This document shows positions 45,457 to 54,878 of a stretch of 64,000 nt of DNA, one piece after another. Source of the DNA: Planctomycetaceae bacterium (GTDB lineage Bacteria > Planctomycetota > Planctomycetia > Pirellulales > Pirellulaceae); assembly GCA_020638975.1 (NCBI GenBank), contig JACKHN010000017.1, forward strand, positions 1 through 64,000, written 5' to 3'. A model generated the notes under the pieces. The model was not told the origin of the DNA and searched no databases. It was given only the letters and a program-made list of their open reading frames with translations. Position 1 is the first letter of the stretch. The number at the start of each line of letters is the position of its first letter. The position numbers were made by a program, and so were the translations under genes.

Positions 45457-46740
45457 TTAATGCCCCACCATGCTGCCCGCCGGGAAGGCACTGGAGCGTG
45501 CCCGCGAAAGGTCGCTGGCTGCGTCGCGGAATCGCCAAAAGAAGCTCCAAGCCAACCACCCCAGGTACGCATTCGCCCCGATCGATGCGAACAGCGCTAA
45601 CGTGGTGAGAATCAACGGCTTGGAAGACTGCTTCTCTTCAGCCGTACCCGCTTTCTTATCGGTGCTGGAACTAGCGAGCGCCAAGCGTTCCTTCTCCAAC
45701 TGTGATTTTTCCAGTTGCGCTTTTTCCAATTGCGCCTGTGTAAATGCCAGGAGAGCGTCGGCCGCTGGGTTTGACGTCGTTGTCGAGGTCGGATAAGTCG
45801 GCGACTGGACGCCATAGGCCGGCGCTTGCGGCGATCCGGTCGATGGATGTGGAGTGGAATAGACGGGCGGGTTCGGTTGGGCGTACGTCGGTGTGTTTAG
45901 CGGTCGTCCGTACTGATCCAGTTGAGTTCCGTATTGATTGCGGTTGTAATCGTAGTCCGCAGGGCGACCGGTATTGATCGGTGGTACTGGCAGCGTGTTA
46001 TCGCCGTAACCGTACCCGTTCGTGGGTGGCTGAGTCTGATTGCGGTAGTCGTTCGGCGGCGTCGAGCCATAGGTTTGGTTGGTGTTCGTGGTACTCGGCG
46101 GCTGGGGGCCGTAACCTGTATTGCGATTTGGGTCCGATGTGTTGACTGGCGTATTGCCTTGTGTGCTGCCTTGCGTGCCGTAGCCTGAACCGCCGTAGCG
46201 TGGCCCGCCGATATTGCTGTCGGTTCCGGAAACCGGGGCGACATTTCCACCGCGAGAATCCCCGATGCTGCCGATGTCACGAGGCGGGGTTGCGGAACGT
46301 GTTCCTATCGGAAGTTCGCGGGGCAACGCAGTATCACCGACGAATACATAAATCTTCTCGATTTCAGGCACATCGGGATGCACTTCGCACTCAAGTGGGA
46401 TTCCACGCGCGAGAGTCTCCAATCGTTCGCGGCTGATCTGCACATAGTAGTCGATCCCATTCTTTTCGTTCGGGCGCCAACCGTAACCGACCTCGTTGGC
46501 CGTTGCTGCCGCCGCTAGGCGTTCGGTCTGAGGGCTTTTCGGGCCCACCACGACGCGAAATTTTCTTAGACCTCGATCGCTCTTGTCAACGACACTTTCG
46601 ATCGCCGAACCCTCGCCGAGTTTATCGATCAGCAGCGACTCGATGCGTATGGTGTAAGTAAGCTTGCCCGACGATGTGGATTCCCATCCAACATCCACAC
46701 CAACTGCCGCCAAAACAACCAACAGGCTGAGTCCGTTCAT
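45457..46740 (-). CDS. Membrane-anchored protein with Pro/Asn/Gly/Tyr-rich linker, function unknown
   Basis: 427 residues. A signal-like N-terminus and a folded domain of about 130 residues (RIESLLIDKLGEGSAIESVV, FVGDTALPREL) are followed by about 170 residues rich in N, Y, G, P, Q and T. A short charged repeat QLEKAQLEKSQLEKERLAL (coiled coil) comes next, and a C-terminal membrane helix ILTTLALFASIGANAYLGWL precedes a basic tail. No family was recognised. The order suggests an extracytoplasmic domain on a flexible stalk near the membrane. Confidence 0.7.
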   Translation of the reverse strand: MNGLSLLVVLAAVGVDVGWESTSSGKLTYTIRIESLLIDKLGEGSAIESVVDKSDRGLRKFRVVVGPKSPQTERLAAAATANEVGYGWRPNEKNGIDYYVQISRERLETLARGIPLECEVHPDVPEIEKIYVFVGDTALPRELPIGTRSATPPRDIGSIGDSRGGNVAPVSGTDSNIGGPRYGGSGYGTQGSTQGNTPVNTSDPNRNTGYGPQPPSTTNTNQTYGSTPPNDYRNQTQPPTNGYGYGDNTLPVPPINTGRPADYDYNRNQYGTQLDQYGRPLNTPTYAQPNPPVYSTPHPSTGSPQAPAYGVQSPTYPTSTTTSNPAADALLAFTQAQLEKAQLEKSQLEKERLALASSSTDKKAGTAEEKQSSKPLILTTLALFASIGANAYLGWLAWSFFWRFRDAASDLSRARSSAFPAGSMVGH

Positions 46741-46794
46741 GCGCCTGGTCCTTCAAGAAATACGATGATTCCATTCACCTTTGGGGTAATGTAG

Positions 46795-48360
46795 TCATAA
46801 CCGCCGTTGACGTAAAGACAAAATGAAGGGAAGAGCTTGCCGCCCTTTCCGATTACTCGAAAGATGCTCCATGGTCATCAGCTCGCCATGTAAGATATTC
46901 AGCAATGTCTGCAGAAACACGACGACCATCGGACCAACAAGAATCCCGATTGGGCCCAGCGCGTGAACACCACCCAGTACGCTGAGTAATGCTAGCAGTG
47001 GATGCAGGTTCGATTGACCATGCAAAACCAACGGTTTGATAACGTTGTCCGCCATGGAGATCACCCCCGCTCCGTAGATGGCAAGCAAAATTGCAGCCAA
47101 CCGATGTGGCTCGCCGCCACCCACTGGATTGTGGAAGAAGAGCCAGAGTGAAACCGGCACCCAGACCGCCGCTGCACCTACGAAGGGGATCAACGCCAGT
47201 ACCATTGTCAGCAGCGTCAGCGAAAAAACGAAATTAAATTCTTCGACATTCAGACTGATCAACCAAAATGCCACGCCGGCAAGTAACCCTTGCGCGACAG
47301 CTGATAATAAGGTCGCGAGTACCACGGCTCGGCTAATGCGATCGAATTCGGTCACAAGTTGCCGTTCGTGCTCATCATCCAAAGGCGAGAGCCGCATGAC
47401 GGTCTGCACCATTTTAGGGCCGTCCGCAAGGAAGAAGTAAAACGCGATGACGGTGACGACGAGGGTCAGTACGGTATTGGCAAAGATAGAACCAGTCTTG
47501 CCGCCAACCGATCGCAGCAGCCCCGGTACGAACGAAGAAAGTTCGCCGCTCCAGTTGCGAATTTCGTCATCGGTCGGATTCATTAGGTCCGCCATCCACA
47601 CGCTGGCAGCATTGTTGAATAACGCCAATTTGAAAGCTCTGAATTCCCGATCCGCTTCATCCAGAAGAAGTTTGTATTGGAGCGATCCAGGTGTTACGCT
47701 CTCGTCGTCATCGGCCTTCTGCAAGGTGATAGCGATCGCTTGCAAAAGAGCCACTTCATCGGGCGAGATATCAGACGACCGCTGATCGCCCGCCGTTTCC
47801 ATACTGGTGCTCGCTTGCGCCTCTTGCGAGAGGATCACATGCAAGTTTTCCAACGCGATTAGCAGCTTGTCGATGGCGGCTTCGTTTCCCTGGTACGTTG
47901 CACCCACCGATGCGTCTCGGCGAAGGCTTTCAATCGAAGACTCGATGTAGCGCAATTTCTCGAAGTAGGACTGGCCGTCATAACTCACATCTAGCTTCAA
48001 CGTTCCATGCGAGATGTCCTCCAGCGACATCCGCAAACCGGCGAGTCGGTTGCTCAGCGTATCTGGAAACGTAGGTCCGGCTGCTCCATCGCCGGGCCAC
48101 AATTCCCACACGGCCAAGGCTCCGACAAGCGTTGCTGGGCCGATCACGACGACGATTGCCGAGGCGGTCGTCAACAGTGCAGCGAGGCGGATGCGCCCGC
48201 CGCACTTGGCGATGAAGTAGCGAAACCAAGGCTGAAAGATAACGACCAACAATGCCGCCAAGAACATCGGCAACAAAAACCCGGAGATAACCCGGTAGAA
48301 GAGGAATCCAATGACAGCGATCGCTCCAACTAGTACGCCAAACGAAACCATCCGGGACAT
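46795..48360 (-). CDS. AI-2E (PF01594) family transporter-like protein
   Basis: 521 residues with two N-terminal helices, a soluble insert of about 220 residues (more than usual, with coiled-coil character) and the C-terminal helices. VVTVIAFYFFLADGPKMVQT, ALIPFVGAAAVWVPVSLWLF, KPLVLHGQSNLHPLLALLSV and GPIGILVGPMVVVF are hallmarks of the AI-2E/TqsA family of export proteins. The large insert between helices is atypical and could be a sensor or interaction domain. It is divergent from the YbhN-like gene. Confidence 0.85.
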   Translation of the reverse strand: MSRMVSFGVLVGAIAVIGFLFYRVISGFLLPMFLAALLVVIFQPWFRYFIAKCGGRIRLAALLTTASAIVVVIGPATLVGALAVWELWPGDGAAGPTFPDTLSNRLAGLRMSLEDISHGTLKLDVSYDGQSYFEKLRYIESSIESLRRDASVGATYQGNEAAIDKLLIALENLHVILSQEAQASTSMETAGDQRSSDISPDEVALLQAIAITLQKADDDESVTPGSLQYKLLLDEADREFRAFKLALFNNAASVWMADLMNPTDDEIRNWSGELSSFVPGLLRSVGGKTGSIFANTVLTLVVTVIAFYFFLADGPKMVQTVMRLSPLDDEHERQLVTEFDRISRAVVLATLLSAVAQGLLAGVAFWLISLNVEEFNFVFSLTLLTMVLALIPFVGAAAVWVPVSLWLFFHNPVGGGEPHRLAAILLAIYGAGVISMADNVIKPLVLHGQSNLHPLLALLSVLGGVHALGPIGILVGPMVVVFLQTLLNILHGELMTMEHLSSNRKGRQALPFILSLRQRRL

Positions 48361-48515
48361 TTAGATTCCTCTTAACTGCAGGGTAATATCGAATCGTACT
48401 GCAACGCGCGGCATTGTAACACGGTATTCGTATTGTTTGGCGGGCACATTGGCACCACAATGCTCCCACTTTGTACGTCAGTCTTTGCAGGCTGATATTC
48501 CGCCAGGAGCCACGA

Positions 48516-49508
48516 GTGACCTCGGAAGAGAATAGTCAGAAATCAAGGGCAAAGTACTGGATCAAGTTCGCTGTTCGCACCTTGATCTTGGTACTAGTTG
48601 CGTGGGGAGTGTGGCGAACGGCGGTGAACGCCCGAGGCGAGTTCGCGCGCGAAGGGATTCCGTGGCGTGAAATGCGAGTTGGTTGGCTCGCCGTGGCAAT
48701 GCTGTTCTATCTGATCGGCATGTTTCCGTCATGTATTTTCTGGTGGAAGACGTTGCACGCGATGGGCCAACGCCCGTCGTTCGCCGAGACCTTGCGAGCG
48801 TTTTACATTGGGCATCTCGGAAAATACGTGCCAGGTAAGGCGCTGGTTGTCGTCATTCGCACCGGACTGATTCGCAGCGAGCGAGTCGACACAACGGTTG
48901 CTGCGGCTAGCGTCTTTGTCGAGACTCTCACGTTGATGGCCGTAGGGGCGGTAGTTTCCGCAGGGCTGCTTGCTGCGCTCCTGAACACTCAGCCCGTGTT
49001 TATTCTGCTCGCATTGTTTCTCGCCGTATGTGCCGGGGTTCCGACCTACCCACCGCTGTTTCGCCGCGTCTTGCGATTCCTGCAAGTCCATCGCGCGAAC
49101 CCCGATATTGACAAAGCAATCGACGGACTTGACGCCAAGTTGATGGTGACGGGCTGGGTTCTGATTTCAATCGGCTGCATCTTCTTTGGGCTCAGCTTGT
49201 GGGCGACGGCTCGTGCGATTCCGGGCGTCGCGACGTTGCCAACGCTGGCTGATCTGCCATTGCTGACGGCTGCTGTAACTCTCGCGATGGTGGCAGGATT
49301 CCTATCGCTTCTGCCGGGTGGAATTGGCGTTCGAGAACTGATTGTGATCCCGTTGCTGCAACCACAGTACGGTAGAGTCGTTGCGATCATCTCGGCCATC
49401 CTGCTGCGAGTGAGCTGGATGGCGGCGGAACTACTTATTGCCGGGTTCCTCTACGTGGTCGTACGGCCAGCAAGAGGTTCGAACGATCCGAAGATGCCGG
49501 AAGGGTAG
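48516..49508 (+). CDS. Lysylphosphatidylglycerol synthase transmembrane/UPF0104-like protein
   Basis: 330 residues with about seven to eight hydrophobic helices. FYIGHLGKYVPGKALVVVIR and FLSLLPGGIGVRELIVIPLL are the typical motifs of the YbhN/UPF0104 (flippase part of MprF-like) family, which moves lipids. No synthase domain is attached. The GTG at 48516 with AGGAG seven nt upstream is preferred over a TTG at 48471. It converges on the permease-CPBP gene. Confidence 0.85.
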   Translation: MTSEENSQKSRAKYWIKFAVRTLILVLVAWGVWRTAVNARGEFAREGIPWREMRVGWLAVAMLFYLIGMFPSCIFWWKTLHAMGQRPSFAETLRAFYIGHLGKYVPGKALVVVIRTGLIRSERVDTTVAAASVFVETLTLMAVGAVVSAGLLAALLNTQPVFILLALFLAVCAGVPTYPPLFRRVLRFLQVHRANPDIDKAIDGLDAKLMVTGWVLISIGCIFFGLSLWATARAIPGVATLPTLADLPLLTAAVTLAMVAGFLSLLPGGIGVRELIVIPLLQPQYGRVVAIISAILLRVSWMAAELLIAGFLYVVVRPARGSNDPKMPEG

Positions 49509-49517
49509 GTCAACCGT

Positions 49518-51779
49518 TTACGACTTCACCGGTAGCCCCGCAGATTGATGATCAAGCGCCTCTTGCAGGGATTCTTCCTTCGTGTGTTCGTACGGCAGGT
49601 TACGGAACCAATTGAGAATTCCAAGCGCCAGGACGGCACCAACCGCGATCGCGGGCCACTGATAGAGCGTGCCCGTTTCTCCGTCCGAGAACAAGAAGCT
49701 CAGCCCCGGATAGGCTTCGATTAGCTTCGGCACGCAGATCGCCATCACCATCGATAGCGAGTTATGGGTCAAGTGATAGGCGATGCTCGGCAAGAGGCTG
49801 CCCGTTTGGACTGCCAGATAGCCAAGCACCATCCCCACGACGCACGCGGTCAGCGACTGTTGCAGGATCATGTGCGCGGCACCAAAGAAGACGCTTGTCA
49901 CGAGAATTGCAACCCACTTGTGTCCCATATGCCGCATCCCCGACAAGATGAATCCACGAAACGCAATCTCTTCGCAGATCGCCGGCGTGACTGCCAACAC
50001 AAGGAGTAGGACCCAGAGGTTCGGCGCGCCATTGATCACTGATTCGAATGCCTTCAGTTGCTCAAGAATGTCTGTCGAATAGGGATAAACCTTCTGAACA
50101 AGCACTCCCATCGCGACGTTCGCGGGATGTAGCGTTAACGCGAGCAGCGCCGCCATCGCCGTAGCATCGAGTCGTGCGGAGCGCAGCAACAGAGTCTTCG
50201 TTGGACTCCGTGCGAGTAGCATCGACATCATGATTGCCGGAACGGCAATGAATGCGACGAGCGAGATGACCGTCGACATTGCAAAGCCTTCCCATGTCGT
50301 GGGCATGGCGAACATAAAGCTGGCAAAGAACCGAATCAGCAACAGCAACACACCGCACATAAGCGCTGCAGCAAGTGAAGGCGTCTCGCGTCGGTCGCGG
50401 ACCATCGATCGCAACCAGATGCCGAGTCCCCACTGCTCACTTTCGCGAAAGAGGACCGACTCTTTGTTGAATTGATCAATCGCCCAACGCATCGCCAGCA
50501 AGCAACACAGTAGCGTCACCCCCATTACCGGCAAAATATAACGTGCAACCTCCAGATACTGGCCTTCGATCAAGGACTGAAGCAATAACATCACGCCGGC
50601 GACTGGAATCAGGCTCATCCCAAGATCCAACTCTGTTGTCGGCATCATTGGCAGCATCATCAGTGGCAAGGTGATCATCAATACTGGCATCAAGTAGTAC
50701 TGGCCCTCTTTGGAACTTTTTGCGAAGGCAGCGATGGCCAGCGAGACGGCGCTGAAGAGTGCCGAGAGCGGCAGAAGTGCGAGCAACAACCAGAACACCG
50801 CGGTCGCTGGCGGAGTACCAATGGCAAGTTTCGTTGTAGCGTCGCCGCCAAGCATCGCGATTCGCGAGACGACGAAGGCTCCCGTCATCCCCATGCTTAG
50901 TAAGTTCAACACGGAGGTCGCCATGCTGAACGTCATGATGGTCAGCAACTTACCCCATGCGATTTCGCTTCGCTCCGCGGGGCTGCATAGCAAAGTCTCT
51001 AGCGTCCCTCGTTCCTTTTCGCCAGCGCACAGATCGATTGCAGGATAGAAGGCTCCCGTCAGCGCCCAGATCAAGACAATGAAGGGCAGTATCTTTGACC
51101 AAACGGCGGCACGACGACTACGTTCGCGGGCGACGTCCGTGCTGACGACTTTGAAGGGCTTGGTGGCGACGGAGGGGATGCGACGATCGCGAAGATTGTC
51201 AACGACGATGGAATCTCGCCAACGCGACAGGACACTGTCAACGCGGTCGCGTGCCATCCGCGACTTGTCGTTCGCGGTGTTGACGAACAGTTCTGGCTCA
51301 GGAATCGCTTCCTCGGCGGTCTCCGGTCGTGCCGCCTCGTCCGCACTGTGTTCTTGCTGCATCCTCGCGCGGAAATCGTTGAGCTTTTGCGCGAATTCAT
51401 CGGGGAAATAGATAACCGCATCGTACGTGCCCTCTTGTATCTGTTGCTCGGCCCAGGCGGGTAAATCCTCGAGCGCGACACGTTCTGGCAAACCGCTCTC
51501 GATCGTCAACTCGAGTAGTTTGGCGTCTCGTTCGGAGGCAAAGTTGGTATCGAACTTCTGTTCGTGAAGCAGGCGAGGAGTCTCGGGCAGCGAGTTGGCA
51601 CCGAGGACGAGTACCGGCGTGGTGTGTTCGCGCGAGAACTGAGCGACCTGCAAGAACGTCATGCCAAGCAGGGGGTACAGCAACACCGGCAGCACCGCAA
51701 TCGTGAACAGCGTGCGGCGATCCCGCAATTGATCGCGCACTTCACGGAGGTATATCCACTTGACGTTCGCCCACTTCAT
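49518..51779 (-). CDS. ABC-2 permease (NatB-like) fused to a CPBP intramembrane protease
   Basis: 753 residues. The N-terminal half has the NatB-type permease start VKWIYLREVRDQLRDRRTLF, a long extracytoplasmic loop and further helices. The C-terminal half is a CPBP (Abi) intramembrane protease with E603-E604-IAFRG, the conserved H636 in FFGAAHMI, and YHLTHN. The fusion joins an exporter and a putative processing protease, as known from planctomycete NatAB-like systems. The ATP-binding partner is the gene just upstream, 53 nt away. Confidence 0.88.
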   Translation of the reverse strand: MKWANVKWIYLREVRDQLRDRRTLFTIAVLPVLLYPLLGMTFLQVAQFSREHTTPVLVLGANSLPETPRLLHEQKFDTNFASERDAKLLELTIESGLPERVALEDLPAWAEQQIQEGTYDAVIYFPDEFAQKLNDFRARMQQEHSADEAARPETAEEAIPEPELFVNTANDKSRMARDRVDSVLSRWRDSIVVDNLRDRRIPSVATKPFKVVSTDVARERSRRAAVWSKILPFIVLIWALTGAFYPAIDLCAGEKERGTLETLLCSPAERSEIAWGKLLTIMTFSMATSVLNLLSMGMTGAFVVSRIAMLGGDATTKLAIGTPPATAVFWLLLALLPLSALFSAVSLAIAAFAKSSKEGQYYLMPVLMITLPLMMLPMMPTTELDLGMSLIPVAGVMLLLQSLIEGQYLEVARYILPVMGVTLLCCLLAMRWAIDQFNKESVLFRESEQWGLGIWLRSMVRDRRETPSLAAALMCGVLLLLIRFFASFMFAMPTTWEGFAMSTVISLVAFIAVPAIMMSMLLARSPTKTLLLRSARLDATAMAALLALTLHPANVAMGVLVQKVYPYSTDILEQLKAFESVINGAPNLWVLLLVLAVTPAICEEIAFRGFILSGMRHMGHKWVAILVTSVFFGAAHMILQQSLTACVVGMVLGYLAVQTGSLLPSIAYHLTHNSLSMVMAICVPKLIEAYPGLSFLFSDGETGTLYQWPAIAVGAVLALGILNWFRNLPYEHTKEESLQEALDHQSAGLPVKS

Positions 51780-51832
51780 AAACGTTGATCCTTGTAGGAC
51801 ATTCGCCGCCCCGGCGACTGCAATTCCATGGT

Positions 51833-52603
51833 TTACAATACGGTAGCAAGCAGGCCGTGCTGCTTCTCGTCATGTTCGGAGATCAGTCGGAAGAACAGCT
51901 CTTCCAAGTCCGATTCGTTGTGTCGTTCCGCCAATTCGCTGAGCGTACCCTCGGCCAAAATGTGCCCACGATGTAAGATTGCGATCCGATCGCAAAGCCG
52001 TTCGACTTCACGCATGATGTGTGTCGAGAAGACGATGCACTTGCCCTGCTCGCGCAGCTCCATCACGGTTTTGAGCAAGGCCCGAGCGACGAGTACGTCG
52101 AGCCCCGAGGTCGCTTCGTCAAAGATCAGTACCGGCGGATCGTGAACAATCGCGCGGGCGATCGAGACTTTCTGCTTCATGCCGGTCGACATCTTGGCAC
52201 CGAGCAAGTTGCGAATCTCGTTCATCTGTAGACGTTCGAAGATCGTCTCCATACGTTCACAGAGATTCTCTGCCTCGATGCCATACAGCCGACCGAAGTA
52301 CTCGACCATTTCCCAGGCCGTCATGCGGTCATACACAGCGGTGTTCATCGAGACATAGCCGATTTGTCGACGCACCAGTGCGGGTTGCGTCAATACATCG
52401 TAGCCATTGATAGTCGCTGTGCCCGAAGTGGGTTGGAGCATCGTGCTGAGAATACGCAGTGCGGTTGTCTTGCCAGCTCCGTTAGGTCCCAGCAAGCCGT
52501 AGATCTGGCCAGGGGCTGCGTCGAACGAAATGCTGTCGACCGCGACGAAACTGCCGCGACGAAGATCAGCATACGACTTTGTGAGTTCACGAACGTGGAT
52601 CAT
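51833..52603 (-). CDS. ABC transporter ATP-binding protein (NatA-like)
   Basis: 256 residues. LLGPNGAGKTT (Walker A), MSTGMKQKVSIARAI (degenerate signature with STGMKQK), VLIFDEATSGLD (Walker B and D loop) and VFSTHI (switch histidine) are complete. It is the ATPase of the permease-CPBP protein encoded 53 nt downstream. Start ATG at 52603 (MIHVRELTKSYA). Substrate unknown; Na+ or peptide export is known for NatAB-like systems. Confidence 0.93.
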   Translation of the reverse strand: MIHVRELTKSYADLRRGSFVAVDSISFDAAPGQIYGLLGPNGAGKTTALRILSTMLQPTSGTATINGYDVLTQPALVRRQIGYVSMNTAVYDRMTAWEMVEYFGRLYGIEAENLCERMETIFERLQMNEIRNLLGAKMSTGMKQKVSIARAIVHDPPVLIFDEATSGLDVLVARALLKTVMELREQGKCIVFSTHIMREVERLCDRIAILHRGHILAEGTLSELAERHNESDLEELFFRLISEHDEKQHGLLATVL

Positions 52604-52903
52604 AACGCCTGCCAGTCGATAGGCCACGAAACGGGGCGGAGAAGGGAACAAGCTCGCTTGATAAGCACCAGCGTAATCTTACGCATGGGGCCTGAGAACA
52701 CTCAATCGCCGCCGTCGCGGTGCCATCGGCGGTTCGAAGTTCGGGTCGTGACGATCGCGTCGATTGCATCGCAGTTGCCAAGCTCCGCCATTGCGGATCT
52801 GTGAGGTAGCGTGGTCGGCGAACGGCGAGAAGGACTAGCAGCGACCTAGACTTGCGCATTCGCCACCGTTCTCGCTAGAGATTTTCTCAGAACAGGGTAT
52901 GTC
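52604..52903. other. Divergent intergenic region
   Basis: 300 nt between the ABC operon and the AAA ATPase gene. No RNA gene or repeat was seen; promoters for both directions are expected here. Confidence 0.4.
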
Positions 52904-54247
52904 ATGCAAACGGCCGCACCTTCGACCGCGTCTGTCAACGCCACCGTCGCAGTTCTACCTCGTCGCCCTTCCCGAGCGGAAACTCACGGATTCTTTCCCT
53001 CCGAGCCACAGAGCCTGGAAGCCGCAGGGCTCCACTTCGCCGAAATCGAAGGCCTGATACTCAAGTTCTTACTCAATCGAGGCAACGCGTCGGGTCGACA
53101 CATTGCCAGCCAAATCAAGCTGCCGTTCGGATTGATTAGTCCTGTTCTCGACGATCTTAAGTCGCACATGCTGGTGACCTATCGCGATTCGGCACCGATG
53201 AACGACTATCTCTACGAGTTGACTGAAGGCGGCTTAATGCGTGCCCGGCAACGAAACGAACGCTGCACATTTTTCGGAGCGGCCCCTGTTAACCTGAAGG
53301 ATTATGTCGACAGCGTTTGGAAGCAGTCGATCGAGAAGTCAAAGCCACGCTTGGCAGACCTCAAACGAGCCTTCGCCGAGTTGCAGCTTCCTCCAGCAGT
53401 CGTCAGCCAGATCGGCCAAGCCGTGAACGCCGGTCGCGCTTTGTTCTTGTACGGCCAGCCGGGCAATGGCAAGACTAGTATCGCAGAACGCGTGATTCGA
53501 GCCGTCAGCGAATACGTCTGGATCCCACGGACCATCACCGTCACTGACGAGATCATTCGTTTGTACGACCCCAGCACGCACGAGGCCGTTCAATTCGCGT
53601 CCGAAGACGATGACTTTGATGTTGCCAATCGCGTTGATCACCGCTGGGTGCTGATTAAACGCCCAACGGTCGTCGCGGGCGGCGAGTTGACTTTGCAGAT
53701 GCTCGAATGCAATCGAAATCCCGCCACCGGAATCAATGAAGCCCCGCTGCAAATGAAGAGTAACGGAGGTGCACTGGTAATTGACGACTTCGGACGACAG
53801 CGAATTAGTACGACGGAACTGCTGAACCGTTGGATTGTGCCTCTTGAGAAAGGGCACGATTATCTCTCGCTTCCGTCGGGACGGCAGATCGAAGTTCCCT
53901 TCGCCCAGTTGCTGGTGTTCTCAACGAACCTCGATCCGACACAGATTGTGGATGAAGCGTTCTTACGCCGCATTCCCTATAAGGTCGAAGTGTTCGATCC
54001 GAGCGAAGCCGATTTTCGGGCCCTGTTCTGTCGCTCGGCGACGCAGATGGGGTTCAGCTTCGAGCCCCAGATCGTTGACTATCTGTTGGACAAACACTAT
54101 CGGTCGAACGGTCGAGGCTTGCGATTTTGTCACTCTCGCGACATCTTGTTGCAAGTGAAGAATCTCTGCGAGTTCCACGAACAACCGTTTGTCCTTACCG
54201 AAACCAATATCGACGTCGCAATCTACAACTACTTTGCCGGGCTCTAG
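52904..54247 (+). CDS. Winged-helix-like plus AAA+ ATPase, function unknown
   Basis: 447 residues. Residues about 40-120 (EIEGLILKFLLNRGNASGRH, PFGLISPVLDDLKSHMLVTY) look like a winged helix, and residues 150 onward are an AAA+ domain. YGQPGNGKTS (about 183-192) is Walker A, GALVIDDFG is Walker B, and VFSTNLDPT and EAFLRRIPYKVEVF give sensor 1 and the arginine finger region. The set is typical of a conserved planctomycete ATPase that I cannot name. It may act in secretion or pilus-related machinery, but no such gene lies near. Palindromes follow downstream. Confidence 0.82.
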   Translation: MQTAAPSTASVNATVAVLPRRPSRAETHGFFPSEPQSLEAAGLHFAEIEGLILKFLLNRGNASGRHIASQIKLPFGLISPVLDDLKSHMLVTYRDSAPMNDYLYELTEGGLMRARQRNERCTFFGAAPVNLKDYVDSVWKQSIEKSKPRLADLKRAFAELQLPPAVVSQIGQAVNAGRALFLYGQPGNGKTSIAERVIRAVSEYVWIPRTITVTDEIIRLYDPSTHEAVQFASEDDDFDVANRVDHRWVLIKRPTVVAGGELTLQMLECNRNPATGINEAPLQMKSNGGALVIDDFGRQRISTTELLNRWIVPLEKGHDYLSLPSGRQIEVPFAQLLVFSTNLDPTQIVDEAFLRRIPYKVEVFDPSEADFRALFCRSATQMGFSFEPQIVDYLLDKHYRSNGRGLRFCHSRDILLQVKNLCEFHEQPFVLTETNIDVAIYNYFAGL

Positions 54248-54272
54248 GGCTGCGGTTAAGCTTGCTTTTAGA

Positions 54273-54338
54273 ATTAGCCGTTTTGGCGTTAGCCACGGTT
54301 CCTCCGTAACAACCGGGGCTAACGCCCAAACGACTAAT
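54273..54338. repeat. Imperfect 28-bp palindrome
   Basis: Arms 54273-54300 and 54311-54338 (starting ATTAGCCGTTTTGGCGTTAG) pair with three mismatches around a 10-nt loop, 25 nt after the ATPase gene. Confidence 0.8.
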
Positions 54339-54542
54339 GTCTACAACCCCAATACTTAGCAATCACAAAGCACTAGGTCTTGCGTACATCAGGGGCTAGA
54401 TATCAAGTGGAGGCACCTCAGCTTGACTCGATGTACCTAGTGACGATGGCATTGCGGCGACCCGATTGCCCGTTCTTCCCACACGGCTAGGGCTTTAACC
54501 GGAATACAGGGCGATTCATTTGTTGAAGTTGCACAAGATGTA

Positions 54543-54605
54543 CGACGGGCCTCCGAGCCCGTCGATGAATCTAAGTCGTTATTCGACGGGCTCGGAGGCC
54601 CGTCG
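54543..54605. repeat. Perfect 23-bp palindrome flanked by direct repeats
   Basis: Arms 54543-54565 and 54583-54605 (CGACGGGCCTCCGAGCCCGT, continuing CGA) pair perfectly around 17 nt. An 18-bp direct repeat with two differences flanks it at 54491-54508 and 54634-54651, so the palindrome may have inserted as a unit. Confidence 0.82.
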
Positions 54606-54746
54606 AATAACCTCTCAGTTTGAAAAACTGAAAGGCTTTGACCGGAATCCATGCGGCTAGACACCGTTTTAGCGCGTCACTAGAATACGATACGTTTGTT
54701 TCGCTGTTTCCCACAGGGAAGCTTCGAAAAGTGGATGCACCCTTTA

Positions 54747-54819
54747 GGGGCCGTAGCTCAGTTGGGAGAGCGCTGCGTTCGCAATGCAGAGGTCGAGGGT
54801 TCGACTCCCTTCGGCTCCA
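54747..54819 (+). tRNA. tRNA-Ala (anticodon CGC)
   Basis: A 73-nt cloverleaf: acceptor GGGGCCG/CGGCTCC with discriminator A, D arm GCTCAGTTGGGAGAGC, anticodon loop TTCGCAA (anticodon CGC) in stem CTGCG/TGCAG, T arm GAGGGTTCGACTCCC. CCA is not encoded. Terminator at 54843-54878. Confidence 0.95.
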
Positions 54820-54842
54820 CTATTGCTTAAGTTGTTGTTGTG

Positions 54843-54878
54843 AAAAGGTTTGTGACTTCCATGGTCGCAAGCCTTTTT
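54843..54878 (+). terminator. Terminator of tRNA-Ala
   Basis: AAAAGGTTTGTGAC and GTCGCAAGCCTTTT form a 14-bp stem with two G:U pairs, followed by a T-rich run. It lies 24 nt after tRNA-Ala. Confidence 0.8.

Larger units (their letters stand above)
54248..54746. other. Intergenic region rich in palindromes before tRNA-Ala
   Basis: It contains palindromes at 54273-54338 and 54543-54605 and flanking direct repeats 54491-54508 and 54634-54651 (GGCTTTAACCGGAATACA and GGCTTTGACCGGAATCCA). No gene was seen. Confidence 0.6.
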
